Positions 35,886-45,536 are shown, counted from the first letter of the stretch. The stretch: DNA of 64,000 nucleotides from Clostridiales bacterium (GCA_015055605.1 SVHV01000003.1:1-64000); one strand, 5' to 3'. Made by a program: numbers and translations. Notes: generated by a model not told the origin, from the letters alone.

Positions 35886-38582
35886 TTATTTGTTGTATTT
35901 TGCAACAACTTTCTCGAAGATTTCTTGAATCATCTTAGCTTCATCAGCAGATTTACCCTTGATTGCATTGTTAACTGCATCAATGATTGCCTGTTGATTA
36001 GACATACCACCATTCTTGAAGATGTTCTCAAACATTCTCTCAAGGTTAGCAGTATCGATATGATAATTTGCAGTAACTTGGTAAGAACCATTTACCTGCT
36101 GAATATCATTATAACCAACACCTAACTTATCTGCCAAGCTATTTCTAAGAGCCTCAATCTGTTGACTAAGAGCAGCTCTCTCAGCAGCATCTGTTGAACT
36201 GTTCATTCTTGCAGTCATTTGATTCAATCTACCCAATCCACTATTCTTAGAAATATCTAATTGAGCATTAGCAATTTGAACTTCCTCAATAGCCATTTTC
36301 TTAACAATTCTAGCTTGAGAATCGTTTTTAGCCTCAATTTGTGGAGCATATCTTTCGTTTGCAGCCTCTTCTTTTCTGTCTGACTTCATCTTCTGTAGAT
36401 GCTCATAAGCAGCAGCTGTTTCCTTGCCACCCTCTTTAGCAGCAGCAGAAGCATATCCATCAAATTTCTTATCAGCTTCAGACATAGCTCTTCCAAAGAT
36501 TGTATGTTGTTTCAATGCCTGTCTACCAGCACCGCTTCTAACCATAATTTGATCACTCTTCTCAACAGTTCTTTCATCAGCTTGTTTTTGAACATCAGCC
36601 AGATTAGATTTTGCAGCAGATAATCTTGATTGAGCAGCGGTTAAGCCAACTGAGTCGGCAATTTGCTGTTTCTCAATCTCTAATCCTTGAATGTTATCTC
36701 CATGGCTAGTCATTCTTCTTTGAGCATTAGCCATACCTCTCTTGTCTCCTGCAGCCTGTGCAGCAGCAAAGTCACTCTGCGCCTTATCATAAAGTTTTCT
36801 TTCTCTTGCAAGATCGGCATCTTGTGATTTAGTTGCATTAGAATACTGTCTTTGAGCTTTACCCACAGCAGCACCAGCATCAGCATTTTCTCTCAATGCA
36901 GCATCTCTCATTAACTCAATTTTCTTATCGTCACGAGTTTTATAATCAATACCCATAGAGTTAGCAAAGAATTCTACACCACCTTCAGCCTTATCTGCAA
37001 TCTTACTACCAATTGATGACATTCCATTTCCAATACTGCTACCTAAATTCTTAGCTCCAGCAGCAAGACCTTTCATACCACCACCAGCAGCTTTAGATGC
37101 CATACTAGCAGCTTTCATAGCACCACCAGCAGCCTTAAGTCCACCAACAGCAGCACCACCAACACCTGTTGCCATCATAGCAACTTGTACAGCAGTACCG
37201 ATAGCTTTTACTATACCATTACCTACATCTTGAACGGCCTTTTTAACACCCTGCTCCATCTCTTTACCTTGAGAAAGGGCATCTTTCGCACCGAAGTAAC
37301 TACCTAATTCTTTGGCAAATTTCTCTAACGAAATTGTACCACCTATTACGATTACAAATTTTAATAATCCTTCCATCATACCAGCACCGAAGAAGTATCC
37401 AGTTACTCCCTCAAAGCTAAAGTCGATAGAAAGCATTACTCTAACTAATACGAAGAATATGTTTACTGCCAGAACTACACCATAAGCCGATATGGCCTGA
37501 CCCATAAACTCACTTCGCCATTTACCCAGACCACCTTCATTGATAGGCGTCATACCTATGACGGCAGGACTGACTATAAACAGCATTCCACACTGATACA
37601 TTCTGACTATCATACCAAAACATGTATAATAGAATGTCTTCATAACCATACAACCACCGAAGATTAGTAGTAGATAGTTAATCTTTGAATAGTCATAAAT
37701 CTGTGTAATTGCGGCAATATTAAAGTAACTAATAGTACCACTAGCAACTAGAGATTCTGACTCTTTTCTTACAGCATCTGGGAATAAATACTCTTTATCA
37801 TCATCTGCATTAAAGGCCTCGCCCCATGCGTCTGAAATCGAGTTGAAAATTATAGGAACAATATTTAAGACTAAATCCAGTGTGGCAGTCTGTATCGTTG
37901 GACTCACGAGTGTAACTCTCAAGTCACCCTTCTGATAATGTGCCTCACCTGCCGCAGTAACAAAGAGTGTTCCTGATACTGTAGCTGATTGACCAAATAA
38001 GTCTGCATCTGGTTTAGTAGCCTTATCAAGTAAGTCTAGTACTTGGTTACCTAAGAACACACCGAATACACAAAGTGCTGGTAACAAAATCATATTACAT
38101 AGACCCTTGAATGCCTTATTAAGAATAGGACCTTTAGCATTCTTAGCACCTTCAGTAGTATACTCAACCTTAATCATCTGGAAAATTGTTGTGATAATCA
38201 ATAAGAACATACCAACAACCACCATTGAAAGGAACATATCCCTAACCTCTGGAGTTCTAATTAATTGAAGAACAAGGTCTGCTCCTTTATCTGGACTATT
38301 AGATAGGTTTAATGTAACACCACTAACCTCAAGTCCTGCAAGCAGTCTAAATAACATCTCAACATAATCTATCAATGCTAGAATAAATATCGAGATATTA
38401 TAGAACACCAATGAAATCAAGTAACTAATCAAGTTAATTACAACTGATAGGAGTGGTGCAATAATAAATCTGTTAACAAAGCCAAGAACAATCTCCAAAA
38501 TTGGTTGTACGATAGCCATGATAACGCTGGTAATTCCTCCCAAAATAGATGAGACGATACCGCCAAGCATACTAAATCCCAT
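35886..38582 (-). CDS. TrbL/VirB6-like polytopic secretion channel protein
   Basis: An 898-residue membrane protein. Residues about 1-430 contain roughly seven to eight membrane helices, including the GQAISAYGVVLAVNIFFVLVRV helix, and a large outside loop (about 190-290), the architecture of TrbL/VirB6 inner-membrane channel proteins. Residues about 450-520 are rich in Ala/Gly (AAGGAMKAASMASKAAGGG), and the rest is a long Ala/Gln/Lys coiled-coil tail. In Gram-positive type IV systems such proteins form the translocation channel. It lies between the pilin genes and virB4 and has its own terminator. The ATG is preceded by AGGAGAAAG. Assignment is by architecture and neighbours; the sequence itself is not strongly conserved. 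Confidence 0.85.
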   Translation of the reverse strand: MGFSMLGGIVSSILGGITSVIMAIVQPILEIVLGFVNRFIIAPLLSVVINLISYLISLVFYNISIFILALIDYVEMLFRLLAGLEVSGVTLNLSNSPDKGADLVLQLIRTPEVRDMFLSMVVVGMFLLIITTIFQMIKVEYTTEGAKNAKGPILNKAFKGLCNMILLPALCVFGVFLGNQVLDLLDKATKPDADLFGQSATVSGTLFVTAAGEAHYQKGDLRVTLVSPTIQTATLDLVLNIVPIIFNSISDAWGEAFNADDDKEYLFPDAVRKESESLVASGTISYFNIAAITQIYDYSKINYLLLIFGGCMVMKTFYYTCFGMIVRMYQCGMLFIVSPAVIGMTPINEGGLGKWRSEFMGQAISAYGVVLAVNIFFVLVRVMLSIDFSFEGVTGYFFGAGMMEGLLKFVIVIGGTISLEKFAKELGSYFGAKDALSQGKEMEQGVKKAVQDVGNGIVKAIGTAVQVAMMATGVGGAAVGGLKAAGGAMKAASMASKAAGGGMKGLAAGAKNLGSSIGNGMSSIGSKIADKAEGGVEFFANSMGIDYKTRDDKKIELMRDAALRENADAGAAVGKAQRQYSNATKSQDADLARERKLYDKAQSDFAAAQAAGDKRGMANAQRRMTSHGDNIQGLEIEKQQIADSVGLTAAQSRLSAAKSNLADVQKQADERTVEKSDQIMVRSGAGRQALKQHTIFGRAMSEADKKFDGYASAAAKEGGKETAAAYEHLQKMKSDRKEEAANERYAPQIEAKNDSQARIVKKMAIEEVQIANAQLDISKNSGLGRLNQMTARMNSSTDAAERAALSQQIEALRNSLADKLGVGYNDIQQVNGSYQVTANYHIDTANLERMFENIFKNGGMSNQQAIIDAVNNAIKGKSADEAKMIQEIFEKVVAKYNK

Positions 38583-38638
38583 ATTTCTTTCTCCTGTATG
38601 TTTTAGTCAAAAATATTATGTTTTACAAAATAAAACAA

Positions 38639-38664
38639 ATAATTGTACTTAATATTACAATTAT
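38639..38664. promoter_or_regulatory. Perfect inverted repeat upstream of the virB6-like gene
   Basis: Arms ATAATTGTA and TACAATTAT, 9 bp each, around an 8-base centre, about 60 bases upstream of the start codon. A TATAAT-like hexamer overlaps one arm. It may be an operator. Confidence 0.4.
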
Positions 38665-38738
38665 AGACACTATTAATATACCCCATTTCGACAAAAAAAA
38701 CAATTAAATTTATATAATTATATTATAATATAAAAAAA

Positions 38739-38767
38739 ACTTTCTGGCAGAAAACCCACCAGAAAGT
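38739..38767 (-). terminator. Terminator after the second pilin gene
   Basis: A 9-bp stem (ACTTTCTGG and CCAGAAAGT) with an 11-base loop and eight T on the minus strand. Confidence 0.88.
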
Positions 38768-38773
38768 ATAATT

Positions 38774-39100
38774 CTAAACTCTAATCATCATGTCGTCCCA
38801 TGCGTATCCAAACATCTGAGAAACAAGTGAATCCCACTTAATTGACATACATAATGTAGCAAGTGTAAACATTGCAACAATACCGATAATCAAGTTCCAA
38901 ATTCTTTTCTTAATATCTCTTCTCTTATTATCATCTTCTGCCTTTGCAAACTGACAACCCAAGATAATAACATATATAGTTGCAGCACCACCTAACGCAG
39001 TAAGAATAGGACCAACCATAGTCCTTAGAATCTCTGTAACTTTCGCAGCTGCATCTCTAGCAGCTAATAATTGTGACATTGCTAGTAAAAATCTTTGCAT
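38774..39100 (-). CDS. VirB2/TrbC-like pilin subunit, copy 2
   Basis: A 108-residue protein with two hydrophobic helices (about 29-51 and 66-86) joined by a short charged loop (FAKAEDDNKRRDIKKR), the pattern of VirB2/TrbC pilins and their Gram-positive counterparts. The loop and preceding IY.IILG segment are shared with copy 1 at 39237-39572, so the genes are paralogs. The N-terminus is amphipathic rather than a classical signal peptide. It is a stand-alone transcription unit with its own promoter, GAGGTG ribosome binding site and terminator. Confidence 0.8.
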   Translation of the reverse strand: MQRFLLAMSQLLAARDAAAKVTEILRTMVGPILTALGGAATIYVIILGCQFAKAEDDNKRRDIKKRIWNLIIGIVAMFTLATLCMSIKWDSLVSQMFGYAWDDMMIRV

Positions 39101-39122
39101 AATACACCTCTATACACTACAC

Positions 39123-39150
39123 ATATTAACACAAAAAAATGAAAACTCAA
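39123..39150 (-). promoter_or_regulatory. Promoter of pilin copy 2
   Basis: Minus-strand -35 TTGAGT (39145-39150), 16-bp spacer, -10 TAATAT (39123-39128) with an extended TG (TGTTAATAT). Confidence 0.55.
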
Positions 39151-39180
39151 AGTTTATTACACATATTTTTAAAAAAAATA

Positions 39181-39210
39181 AAAACTAGCCTTATGATAAA
39201 GACTAGTTTT
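39181..39210 (-). terminator. Terminator after the first pilin gene
   Basis: A 10-bp stem (AAAACTAGcC and GaCTAGTTTT, one wobble) with a T-rich tail on the minus strand. Confidence 0.85.
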
Positions 39211-39236
39211 TATAACTTCAAAAGTACTTTGTACAA

Positions 39237-39572
39237 TTAGAATCTTGCAACAGCAAGTAAAGCAGAAATATTGCCTAATGATTGTCCACTGAAGCCTTCG
39301 AAAATTGATTCCCAATTCAAAGAGAAACATAGAGTTGCACCAGCGATGATAATAACAGCACCGATTAATGCACCAATAAGTCTACCTTGAACTTTCTTTC
39401 TAGCATCAGCATCTTCTGCTTTTGCATAGTTGAGACCTAAGATAATTGCATAGATAACAGCAGCAACACCGATAACGGCGAATACTGGACCTAAAACCTT
39501 TTTAAATAGGTTAGAAATACCTGTAGCAACAGCAGTCATAGTGGTATACTCTTCTAATAAAAAATTCATCAT
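39237..39572 (-). CDS. VirB2/TrbC-like pilin subunit, copy 1
   Basis: A 111-residue paralog of the pilin at 38774-39100: two hydrophobic helices (about 28-50 and 64-84) separated by NYAKAEDADARKKVQGR. Such small two-helix proteins polymerise into the pilus or line the channel in type IV secretion. It starts at one of two adjacent ATG codons behind GGGGAGAAG. Its promoter lies at 39617-39645, divergent from the perfect promoter of the coupling-protein gene, and it ends in its own terminator, so pilin supply is separated from the rest of the machine. Confidence 0.8.
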   Translation of the reverse strand: MMNFLLEEYTTMTAVATGISNLFKKVLGPVFAVIGVAAVIYAIILGLNYAKAEDADARKKVQGRLIGALIGAVIIIAGATLCFSLNWESIFEGFSGQSLGNISALLAVARF

Positions 39573-39616
39573 ACTCTTCTTCTCCCCATATATTTAGTTT
39601 TTTTAAACTTACACCT

Positions 39617-39645
39617 AGTTTACCCAAAATTATGAATGTAGTCAA
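39617..39645 (-). promoter_or_regulatory. Promoter of pilin copy 1
   Basis: Minus-strand -35 TTGACT (39640-39645), 17-bp spacer, -10 TAAACT (39617-39622). Confidence 0.7.
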
Positions 39646-39777
39646 ACAAATTTATTCAAAATAATGAAAATTTTTACTTTTTTTCAATATTTTTTTACTA
39701 ATTTCCTGATACATTACAAGTTTTCTAAGCAAACACACAAATACTTTAAACTACTTTTGCAAAGTACATATTATTTT

Positions 39778-39806
39778 TTGACATATTTGATAAAACTATT
39801 TATAAT
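39778..39806 (+). promoter_or_regulatory. Consensus promoter of the VirD4-like gene
   Basis: Plus-strand TTGACA (39778-39783), 17-bp spacer and TATAAT (39801-39806): a perfect sigma-A promoter about 60 bases before the start codon. Confidence 0.9.
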
Positions 39807-39864
39807 TAGATATAAAGAATTTATTTTATAATCTTAAATTATTGTTTTAGGAAGGAAATGAAAA

Positions 39865-41940
39865 ATGGCTGAAGAAAAAAATGATAGTTTCGGTAAAAGA
39901 TTTAAGAAAATATTCGGTGCCCTAATATTAGGAGTTATCGTAGTATGTATATGTTCGTATGTTGCAACTAGCTACATCTTATACAAAACGATTAAGTTCG
40001 ATAACATCATGGAAGTTGTCCAACAAGAACAATTCAAAACAATATTCCTAGTTGCATTCCTAATTACTTTTGTAACAATGTTAATACTACTTAGCGAACA
40101 CAAGTTTGGCTCAGGTAGTAGTTCTGCAAAAGTTACCACAAAGGGTGGCATGAAGAAATTCTATGATACTAACTGGTTAAGCATAGAAGAACTAAGAACT
40201 AATAAAGACTTTAAGTTTCACTACTACGAAGACTTACATAGGTCAGACAATGTAGGTATACCTATTAGAGCAGAGTTAGTAAAGAACAAACTTGAAGTTA
40301 ACATGTATAAACCTATCCATACACTAGTTATAGGTACTACAGGTTCTGGTAAAACAACCCAGTTCGTTGACCCAACAATGCAAATTCTATCCGAATCAAA
40401 AGCTAGACCATGTATCGTTGTAACAGACCCTAAGGGTGAAATTTACGACAACCATAGCCAAAAACTTAGAAAAAACGGATATAGAGTATTAGTATTTGAC
40501 TTAAAAGAGCCTTTCCAAAGTTCTAGATGGAACCCACTAACTAGAGCTTATGAATTAAACGAAAGAGCTTGTAACCTAAATAGAGAAGTTGTCGTTCACC
40601 ACAATGACGACCCTAGAGACTTCGGTCTAAAATGTACTAGCGACACCTATTATAGCGAATGGTACGAATTTGATGGATTTGCTTTTGCAGATGTTCAATT
40701 ACTCCAAAATCACCAATCAGCTATTAAACAAAAACTTCAAACAGACGCTTTTGAAGACTTAAAAGATATCTCTGCAGTTCTCTGCCCTATTCAGTCGAAT
40801 AATGACCCTATATGGGAAAGAGGTGCAAAAGACCTTATTCAAGGTACATTACTAGCAATGCTAGAAGATAGCGAAAATCCAGAATTAGGAATGACAAAAG
40901 AAAAATTTAATTTCTTTAACCTTTCTAAAATTCTTAACTTAAAAGACAATGATGCTTATAACCCACTAAAGAGCTTAACTGAATATTTCCAAGGCAGAGA
41001 CCAATTAAGTAAAGCCGTTCAATTAGCCAATCAGGTTATAACAAATGCTGATAAAACAACTAAATCTTACATGGGTATCGTTACTGATAGAATGGGATTA
41101 TTTAGTGATACAGGTATATGTTTTGCCACATCTATCAATGAGATGGACCTAAAAACATTTGCCGACCAACCTACAGCAATATTCATTAAGATTCCTGATG
41201 AAAAACAAACAAGACACCCAATCGCTACAATGTTCGTATCACAACTATACAAAGTATTAGTTGATATTGCAAACTCTAGAGGTGGTGCACTTCCTAGAGA
41301 TGTATACTTCCTATTAGACGAGTTTGCAAACATGCCGAAAATTGAAGGCTTTGATACAATCATCACAGTTGCCCGTTCTAGAAGAATTTATTTCATACTA
41401 TGCTTGCAGTCTTATGTTCAGTTAACAACTAAATATGGACAAGAAACAGCAGCAACGGTAAAAGACAACTGTAATATTCACGTATTTATCGCATCAAACG
41501 ATAACAACACACTAGAAGAATTCTCTAAGAAGTGTGGTAATATATCTGTTGAAACAGAAACAACATCTATAAACAAGTCTGCAGACAAAGACAAAGAGAG
41601 TGGCGCTTCTAAATCTATAAATGTACAATTAGATACTAGACCACTTATCTATCCAAATGAGCTTGCAGCACTTAAGCCAAATAGTGGTGAATGTATTATT
41701 ACAATACTTCAGAGAAACCCTATCAGGTCAATCTTTACTCCTAGTTATAAATGTGCTGTATATGATATGGAAAAAGCCCCACCAGATAACACATTACCAC
41801 AACAATTAGATGAACAAGCATTATATTATGATATTAGAATTAGAAACCAAAAAGTCCTAAAGAAACAAGCACCTCCTCCTGGAGCACCTGGTGGTGGTGC
41901 TGGACAACCTGCTGGTGGTGGAAACCCATTCTTCTTCTAA
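39865..41940 (+). CDS. virD4: VirD4/TraG-type coupling ATPase
   Basis: A 691-residue type IV coupling protein, the ATPase that recruits substrates (DNA or protein) to the secretion channel. Two N-terminal membrane helices (about 18-40 and 57-76) are followed by the ATPase: Walker A GTTGSGKT at 157-164, the VVTDPKGE strand, Walker B FLLDEFANMP near 485, and the LCLQSYVQL sensor motif. The C-terminus is a short Pro/Gly-rich tail (PPPGAPGGGAG). It lies divergently from the pilin genes under a perfect promoter, with GGAAGGAAA upstream of the ATG, and is convergent with tmk. No relaxase is nearby, so a protein substrate is as likely as DNA. Confidence 0.94.
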   Translation: MAEEKNDSFGKRFKKIFGALILGVIVVCICSYVATSYILYKTIKFDNIMEVVQQEQFKTIFLVAFLITFVTMLILLSEHKFGSGSSSAKVTTKGGMKKFYDTNWLSIEELRTNKDFKFHYYEDLHRSDNVGIPIRAELVKNKLEVNMYKPIHTLVIGTTGSGKTTQFVDPTMQILSESKARPCIVVTDPKGEIYDNHSQKLRKNGYRVLVFDLKEPFQSSRWNPLTRAYELNERACNLNREVVVHHNDDPRDFGLKCTSDTYYSEWYEFDGFAFADVQLLQNHQSAIKQKLQTDAFEDLKDISAVLCPIQSNNDPIWERGAKDLIQGTLLAMLEDSENPELGMTKEKFNFFNLSKILNLKDNDAYNPLKSLTEYFQGRDQLSKAVQLANQVITNADKTTKSYMGIVTDRMGLFSDTGICFATSINEMDLKTFADQPTAIFIKIPDEKQTRHPIATMFVSQLYKVLVDIANSRGGALPRDVYFLLDEFANMPKIEGFDTIITVARSRRIYFILCLQSYVQLTTKYGQETAATVKDNCNIHVFIASNDNNTLEEFSKKCGNISVETETTSINKSADKDKESGASKSINVQLDTRPLIYPNELAALKPNSGECIITILQRNPIRSIFTPSYKCAVYDMEKAPPDNTLPQQLDEQALYYDIRIRNQKVLKKQAPPPGAPGGGAGQPAGGGNPFFF

Positions 41941-41956
41941 AACTCAATATAAAACA

Positions 41957-41988
41957 AAAAAGAGTAGACATCAAAATCTACTCTTTTT
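41957..41988. terminator. Bidirectional terminator between virD4 and tmk
   Basis: A 12-bp stem (AAAAAGAGTAGA and its complement) with an 8-base loop; T-rich on both strands. Confidence 0.9.
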
Positions 41989-42004
41989 CTTTTTTATCTA
42001 TATA

Positions 42005-42691
42005 TTATTTATCCATTTTAACTTTTAAATCTGCAATAACGGCATCAAAGATATCTGCATGTATACTATCAATGGTTCTAAGCCCATCACCCTCTACACA
42101 AGGAATAGTTGTCCAACCGTATTTCTCTGCAACATACTTACCAGACTCATAACTTCTCTGTAAATGCTCTGGATTTAGCTCATGAATATCTTTTGCCTTA
42201 CCATTTTTCTGTTCTTCTCTAGCAGATGCAATTTTGAAACTAATCTCAACTGGCACATCTAAGAAAACAACCCTATCAGGTCTAGGAAGTTTAAGAGTTC
42301 CAAACTCTAGAGCATCAAGCCACTCTAAGAATTTATCAACCTCTACCCTATCTCTAATCTTACCTGCTTGATGTAACATATTAGAAGAAACATATCTATC
42401 GAATAGTATTACACCACCATTCTCATAAAAGCCTTTTAAATCTTTATAATATGTACATAGTCTATCTACTGCATATAGAGAACTAGCCTGATACGCATCT
42501 AAAGACATATCACTAGAGCCTAATTCCCCACCTAAATACATTTTTACCGGACCAGAAGATGCTGAGTCGTAAGCAGGGAAGCTCTGCCTCATAACATTAT
42601 ATCCCAGTCCCACTAATCTTTCATACAGTTTAGTAGTTTGTGTCTGTTTTCCACAACCATCTGTGCCTTCTATTACTATTATATAACCCAT
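42005..42691 (-). CDS. tmk: Thymidylate kinase
   Basis: Phosphorylates dTMP to dTDP for DNA synthesis. The 228-residue protein has the P-loop EGTDGCGKQTQT near residue 8, the FDRYVSSN motif near 97 with the DRY triplet, and the expected LID region (AREEQKNGKAKDIHE). The glutamine-bearing P-loop GCGKQTQ differs from the common GAGKTTQ but occurs in some Firmicute enzymes. It follows the calcium pump gene, with a hairpin between, and has TGGAGAAA before its ATG. Confidence 0.93.
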   Translation of the reverse strand: MGYIIVIEGTDGCGKQTQTTKLYERLVGLGYNVMRQSFPAYDSASSGPVKMYLGGELGSSDMSLDAYQASSLYAVDRLCTYYKDLKGFYENGGVILFDRYVSSNMLHQAGKIRDRVEVDKFLEWLDALEFGTLKLPRPDRVVFLDVPVEISFKIASAREEQKNGKAKDIHELNPEHLQRSYESGKYVAEKYGWTTIPCVEGDGLRTIDSIHADIFDAVIADLKVKMDK

Positions 42692-42711
42692 ATTTTCTCC
42701 ATTACATAATG

Positions 42712-42742
42712 AAAGCCTAATATCTAAATAGTATTAGGCTTT
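42712..42742 (-). terminator. Hairpin after the P-type calcium pump gene
   Basis: A perfect 11-bp stem (AAAGCCTAATA and TATTAGGCTTT) with a 9-base loop. The tail has only three T, so it may stop transcription only partly and let tmk be read through. Confidence 0.6.
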
Positions 42743-42749
42743 ACATATA

Positions 42750-45476
42750 TTATTTCTCAATTTTATTTTCTGTGATTTCTACTACATCAGTTTCTTCAAC
42801 TTGTGCTTTTTTCTTTCTAATATGATATTCAATAAATTTTTGAATCTCAACAATAGGAATAATAGCAAGAGCACAACCAACAGCAATAGCAAACTCTGCA
42901 AATGTTAATGCGGTTGTACCAAAGAATGACTGGAATGCAGGAATAAATGTAATAGCTGTCAAAGCAAATCCAGCTAGAACAGCTAAATTCATTTTACCAT
43001 TTTTAAATGGATTACTTGCAAATAATGAATGGGTCTGAGACCTAGTATTATATGCATGGAACAATTGAATGCAAGCAAGAGTTAAGAATGCCATTGTCAT
43101 AGCAACTGAGTGATTCATAACTCCATCTGGTAGAATATATCCACCAATACAGAAAGATAACATTGTAAGAATTGTTTGGAAGCAACCTTGAATAACTATA
43201 TCAGAACCAGTTTTACCAGCGAATAGAGATGAACCAGACTTTCTAGGAGGTTGATTCATAATGTCTTTTTCTACTTCTTCGACACCCAGTGCAAGAGCTG
43301 GCAATGAGTCTGTAACAAGGTTAATCCATAGTATCATTACAGCACTTAAGAATTCTACTCTTAAGAAAATAGTAGCGATAAATAAACATAATACTTCTGC
43401 AATATTAGCAGATAGTAGATACTGAACTGCTTTTTTGATATTAGAGTATACTTTTCTACCCTCTTCAACTGCAGCAATAATTGTAGCAAAGTTGTCATCT
43501 GCTAGAACTATATCTGCTGCCCCCTTACTAACATCAGTACCAGTAATACCCATGCCTATACCGATATCGGCAGTCTTGATAGATGGAGCATCATTAACAC
43601 CATCACCTGTCATAGCAACAATGATATTAAATTTCTTGTATGCATTAACAATTCTAACTTTGTTTTCAGGACTAACTCTAGCAAAAACCTTATAATGTCT
43701 AAGGTCTTTTAAGAATTGCTCCTCAGATATTTTATCTAATTCTGCACCTGTTATTGCCTTATCGCCTTTTTGATAAATACCGATTTGTTTAGCAATAGCA
43801 ACAGCAGTATCTAAGTGGTCACCAGTAATCATAATAGCTGTCATACCAGCTTTCTTACAAGTATCAACAGCGTCTTGAACTTCTGCTCTAGGAGGGTCAA
43901 TCATACCAACAAGTCCCACAAACACAAGTTCTTCTTCTAATTTATCATGTACATTTAGTTTAGTGGTTTTGTATGCTAGAGCTAGAACTCTAAGTGCGTC
44001 TTTACACATTTCAGAATTTGCTTTATGTATACCTGCTAAATCTTCTTCAGTGATTTTTCTTTCTTTCTCACCATCTAAGATTTTTACACATCTACTAACT
44101 AGCATATCTACTGCACCTTTTGTATAAGAAATCTTATTTCCCTCGGCGTCTTCATGAACAGTAGTCATAAGTTTTCTCTTACTATCAAAAGGAACTTCAT
44201 CAATTCTAATATGTTGTTTCTTTAGATTTCTAGCAGACAAATGAATGGTTTTTGCATAAGCTACTAGTGCAGTCTCGGTTGGGTCTCCTACTAGTTTTCC
44301 CTCAGAACCCTCTTGAGTGTCATTACAAAGAACCAAACCCTCTACTAGAACCTTTTCTGCGTGTCCGGTAGGTTTACTTTCTTTATAGAATACCCCCTCA
44401 GTTGGAGTATAGAATTTCTTAACTGTCATCTGGTTAAGTGTTAGGGTACCAGTTTTGTCTGAACAAATAACTTCACAACAACCCAAGGTTTCTACTGCTG
44501 GTAGATTTTTTACAATAGCTTTTCTCTCGCTCATTCTCTTAACACCTATAGCAAGAACTATTGTAACAACAGCAGGTAGTCCCTCTGGAATAGCCGCAAC
44601 TGCTATAGCTACTGCTACCATAAAGTTATCTATAACTGCCTCTAGCACTGTTTGACTAGGGTCTCTATTAATAAATCCAGCAATAAAGATAATAGCTGCA
44701 ATTGCTAAAACTACAATAGATAAGAATTTAGCAGTTTTTGCAAGTTGTTGAGATAGTGGAGTTTCGTTTTTCTCTTGAGTTGTAAGCATACCAGCTATTT
44801 TACCAACCTCAGTATCCATACCTACAGCAACAACGATACCACTACCTCTACCATAAGTTACAACACCTGTACTATAAGCCATAGTTTTTCTGTCGCCTAA
44901 TGGAGTTTTGTCCTCAAGTACAGCTGTACAGTCCTTCTCTGCAGGAACACTCTCACCTGTGAGTGTTGCCTCTTCTATTTTTAAAGAATTAGAAGAAACT
45001 AATCTAATGTCTGCAGGAACCACATCACCAGCTTCTAGAACAACTAGGTCACCAATAACAAGGTCCTCACATTTAATTTTCATTACCTCACCATCTCTCA
45101 TAACCTTAGCAAAAGGTTTATTCATTTTGGTAAGTTCTTTCATAGCCTGATCGGCTTTCGATTCTTGCACTGTACCCATTACAGCATTCAAGATAACAAT
45201 GAGTAGGATAATTCCTGAATCAATAAGCTCCGTGTAATGCCCTTGTACAATAGCAAGTAAAGCAGATATACCAGCAGCAACCAAAAGCACGATAATCATC
45301 AAATCTTTCATCTGAGAGAAGAATCTCTGCATCCATGTCTTTGGTTTTGCTTCTGCCAAAGCATTTTTACCATTTCTAGCAAGTCTTTCAGTGGCTTCTT
45401 TAACAGTTAAGCCTTGCTCTGTGGTATTAAACTTTTTGTAAATATCATCTAGTTTAATATTATAATCCTGTTTCAA
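42750..45476 (-). CDS. P2A-type calcium-transporting ATPase
   Basis: A 908-residue cation pump of the SERCA/LMCA1/YloB type. Motifs: cation-ATPase N-terminal domain (1-60), TLTGES near 172-177, the membrane PEGLP at 298-302 that forms part of the calcium site, phosphorylation DKTGT at 340-344, TGDGVNDAP, and NLVTDSLPALALG in helix 6 with the ligand Asn/Asp. It exports Ca2+ across the plasma membrane. It starts at a TTG placed 7 bases behind AAGGAG; no ATG nearby fits better. It has its own promoter, divergent from nrdG. Confidence 0.93.
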   Translation of the reverse strand: MKQDYNIKLDDIYKKFNTTEQGLTVKEATERLARNGKNALAEAKPKTWMQRFFSQMKDLMIIVLLVAAGISALLAIVQGHYTELIDSGIILLIVILNAVMGTVQESKADQAMKELTKMNKPFAKVMRDGEVMKIKCEDLVIGDLVVLEAGDVVPADIRLVSSNSLKIEEATLTGESVPAEKDCTAVLEDKTPLGDRKTMAYSTGVVTYGRGSGIVVAVGMDTEVGKIAGMLTTQEKNETPLSQQLAKTAKFLSIVVLAIAAIIFIAGFINRDPSQTVLEAVIDNFMVAVAIAVAAIPEGLPAVVTIVLAIGVKRMSERKAIVKNLPAVETLGCCEVICSDKTGTLTLNQMTVKKFYTPTEGVFYKESKPTGHAEKVLVEGLVLCNDTQEGSEGKLVGDPTETALVAYAKTIHLSARNLKKQHIRIDEVPFDSKRKLMTTVHEDAEGNKISYTKGAVDMLVSRCVKILDGEKERKITEEDLAGIHKANSEMCKDALRVLALAYKTTKLNVHDKLEEELVFVGLVGMIDPPRAEVQDAVDTCKKAGMTAIMITGDHLDTAVAIAKQIGIYQKGDKAITGAELDKISEEQFLKDLRHYKVFARVSPENKVRIVNAYKKFNIIVAMTGDGVNDAPSIKTADIGIGMGITGTDVSKGAADIVLADDNFATIIAAVEEGRKVYSNIKKAVQYLLSANIAEVLCLFIATIFLRVEFLSAVMILWINLVTDSLPALALGVEEVEKDIMNQPPRKSGSSLFAGKTGSDIVIQGCFQTILTMLSFCIGGYILPDGVMNHSVAMTMAFLTLACIQLFHAYNTRSQTHSLFASNPFKNGKMNLAVLAGFALTAITFIPAFQSFFGTTALTFAEFAIAVGCALAIIPIVEIQKFIEYHIRKKKAQVEETDVVEITENKIEK

Positions 45477-45507
45477 TTTTTTGCTCCTTTATTTTTTGTA
45501 CTCTTGT

Positions 45508-45536
45508 AGTATATCAAATCCTAAAATTTTTGTGAA
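45508..45536 (-). promoter_or_regulatory. Promoter of the calcium pump gene
   Basis: Minus-strand -35 TTCACA (45531-45536), 17-bp spacer, -10 TATACT (45508-45513). Confidence 0.7.

Noticed and set aside
22724-41940. Integrative conjugative element
   Set aside because: No integrase, relaxase, oriT-like repeat or flanking direct repeat was found, and base composition does not differ visibly from neighbours. Genes outside the window could still change this view.
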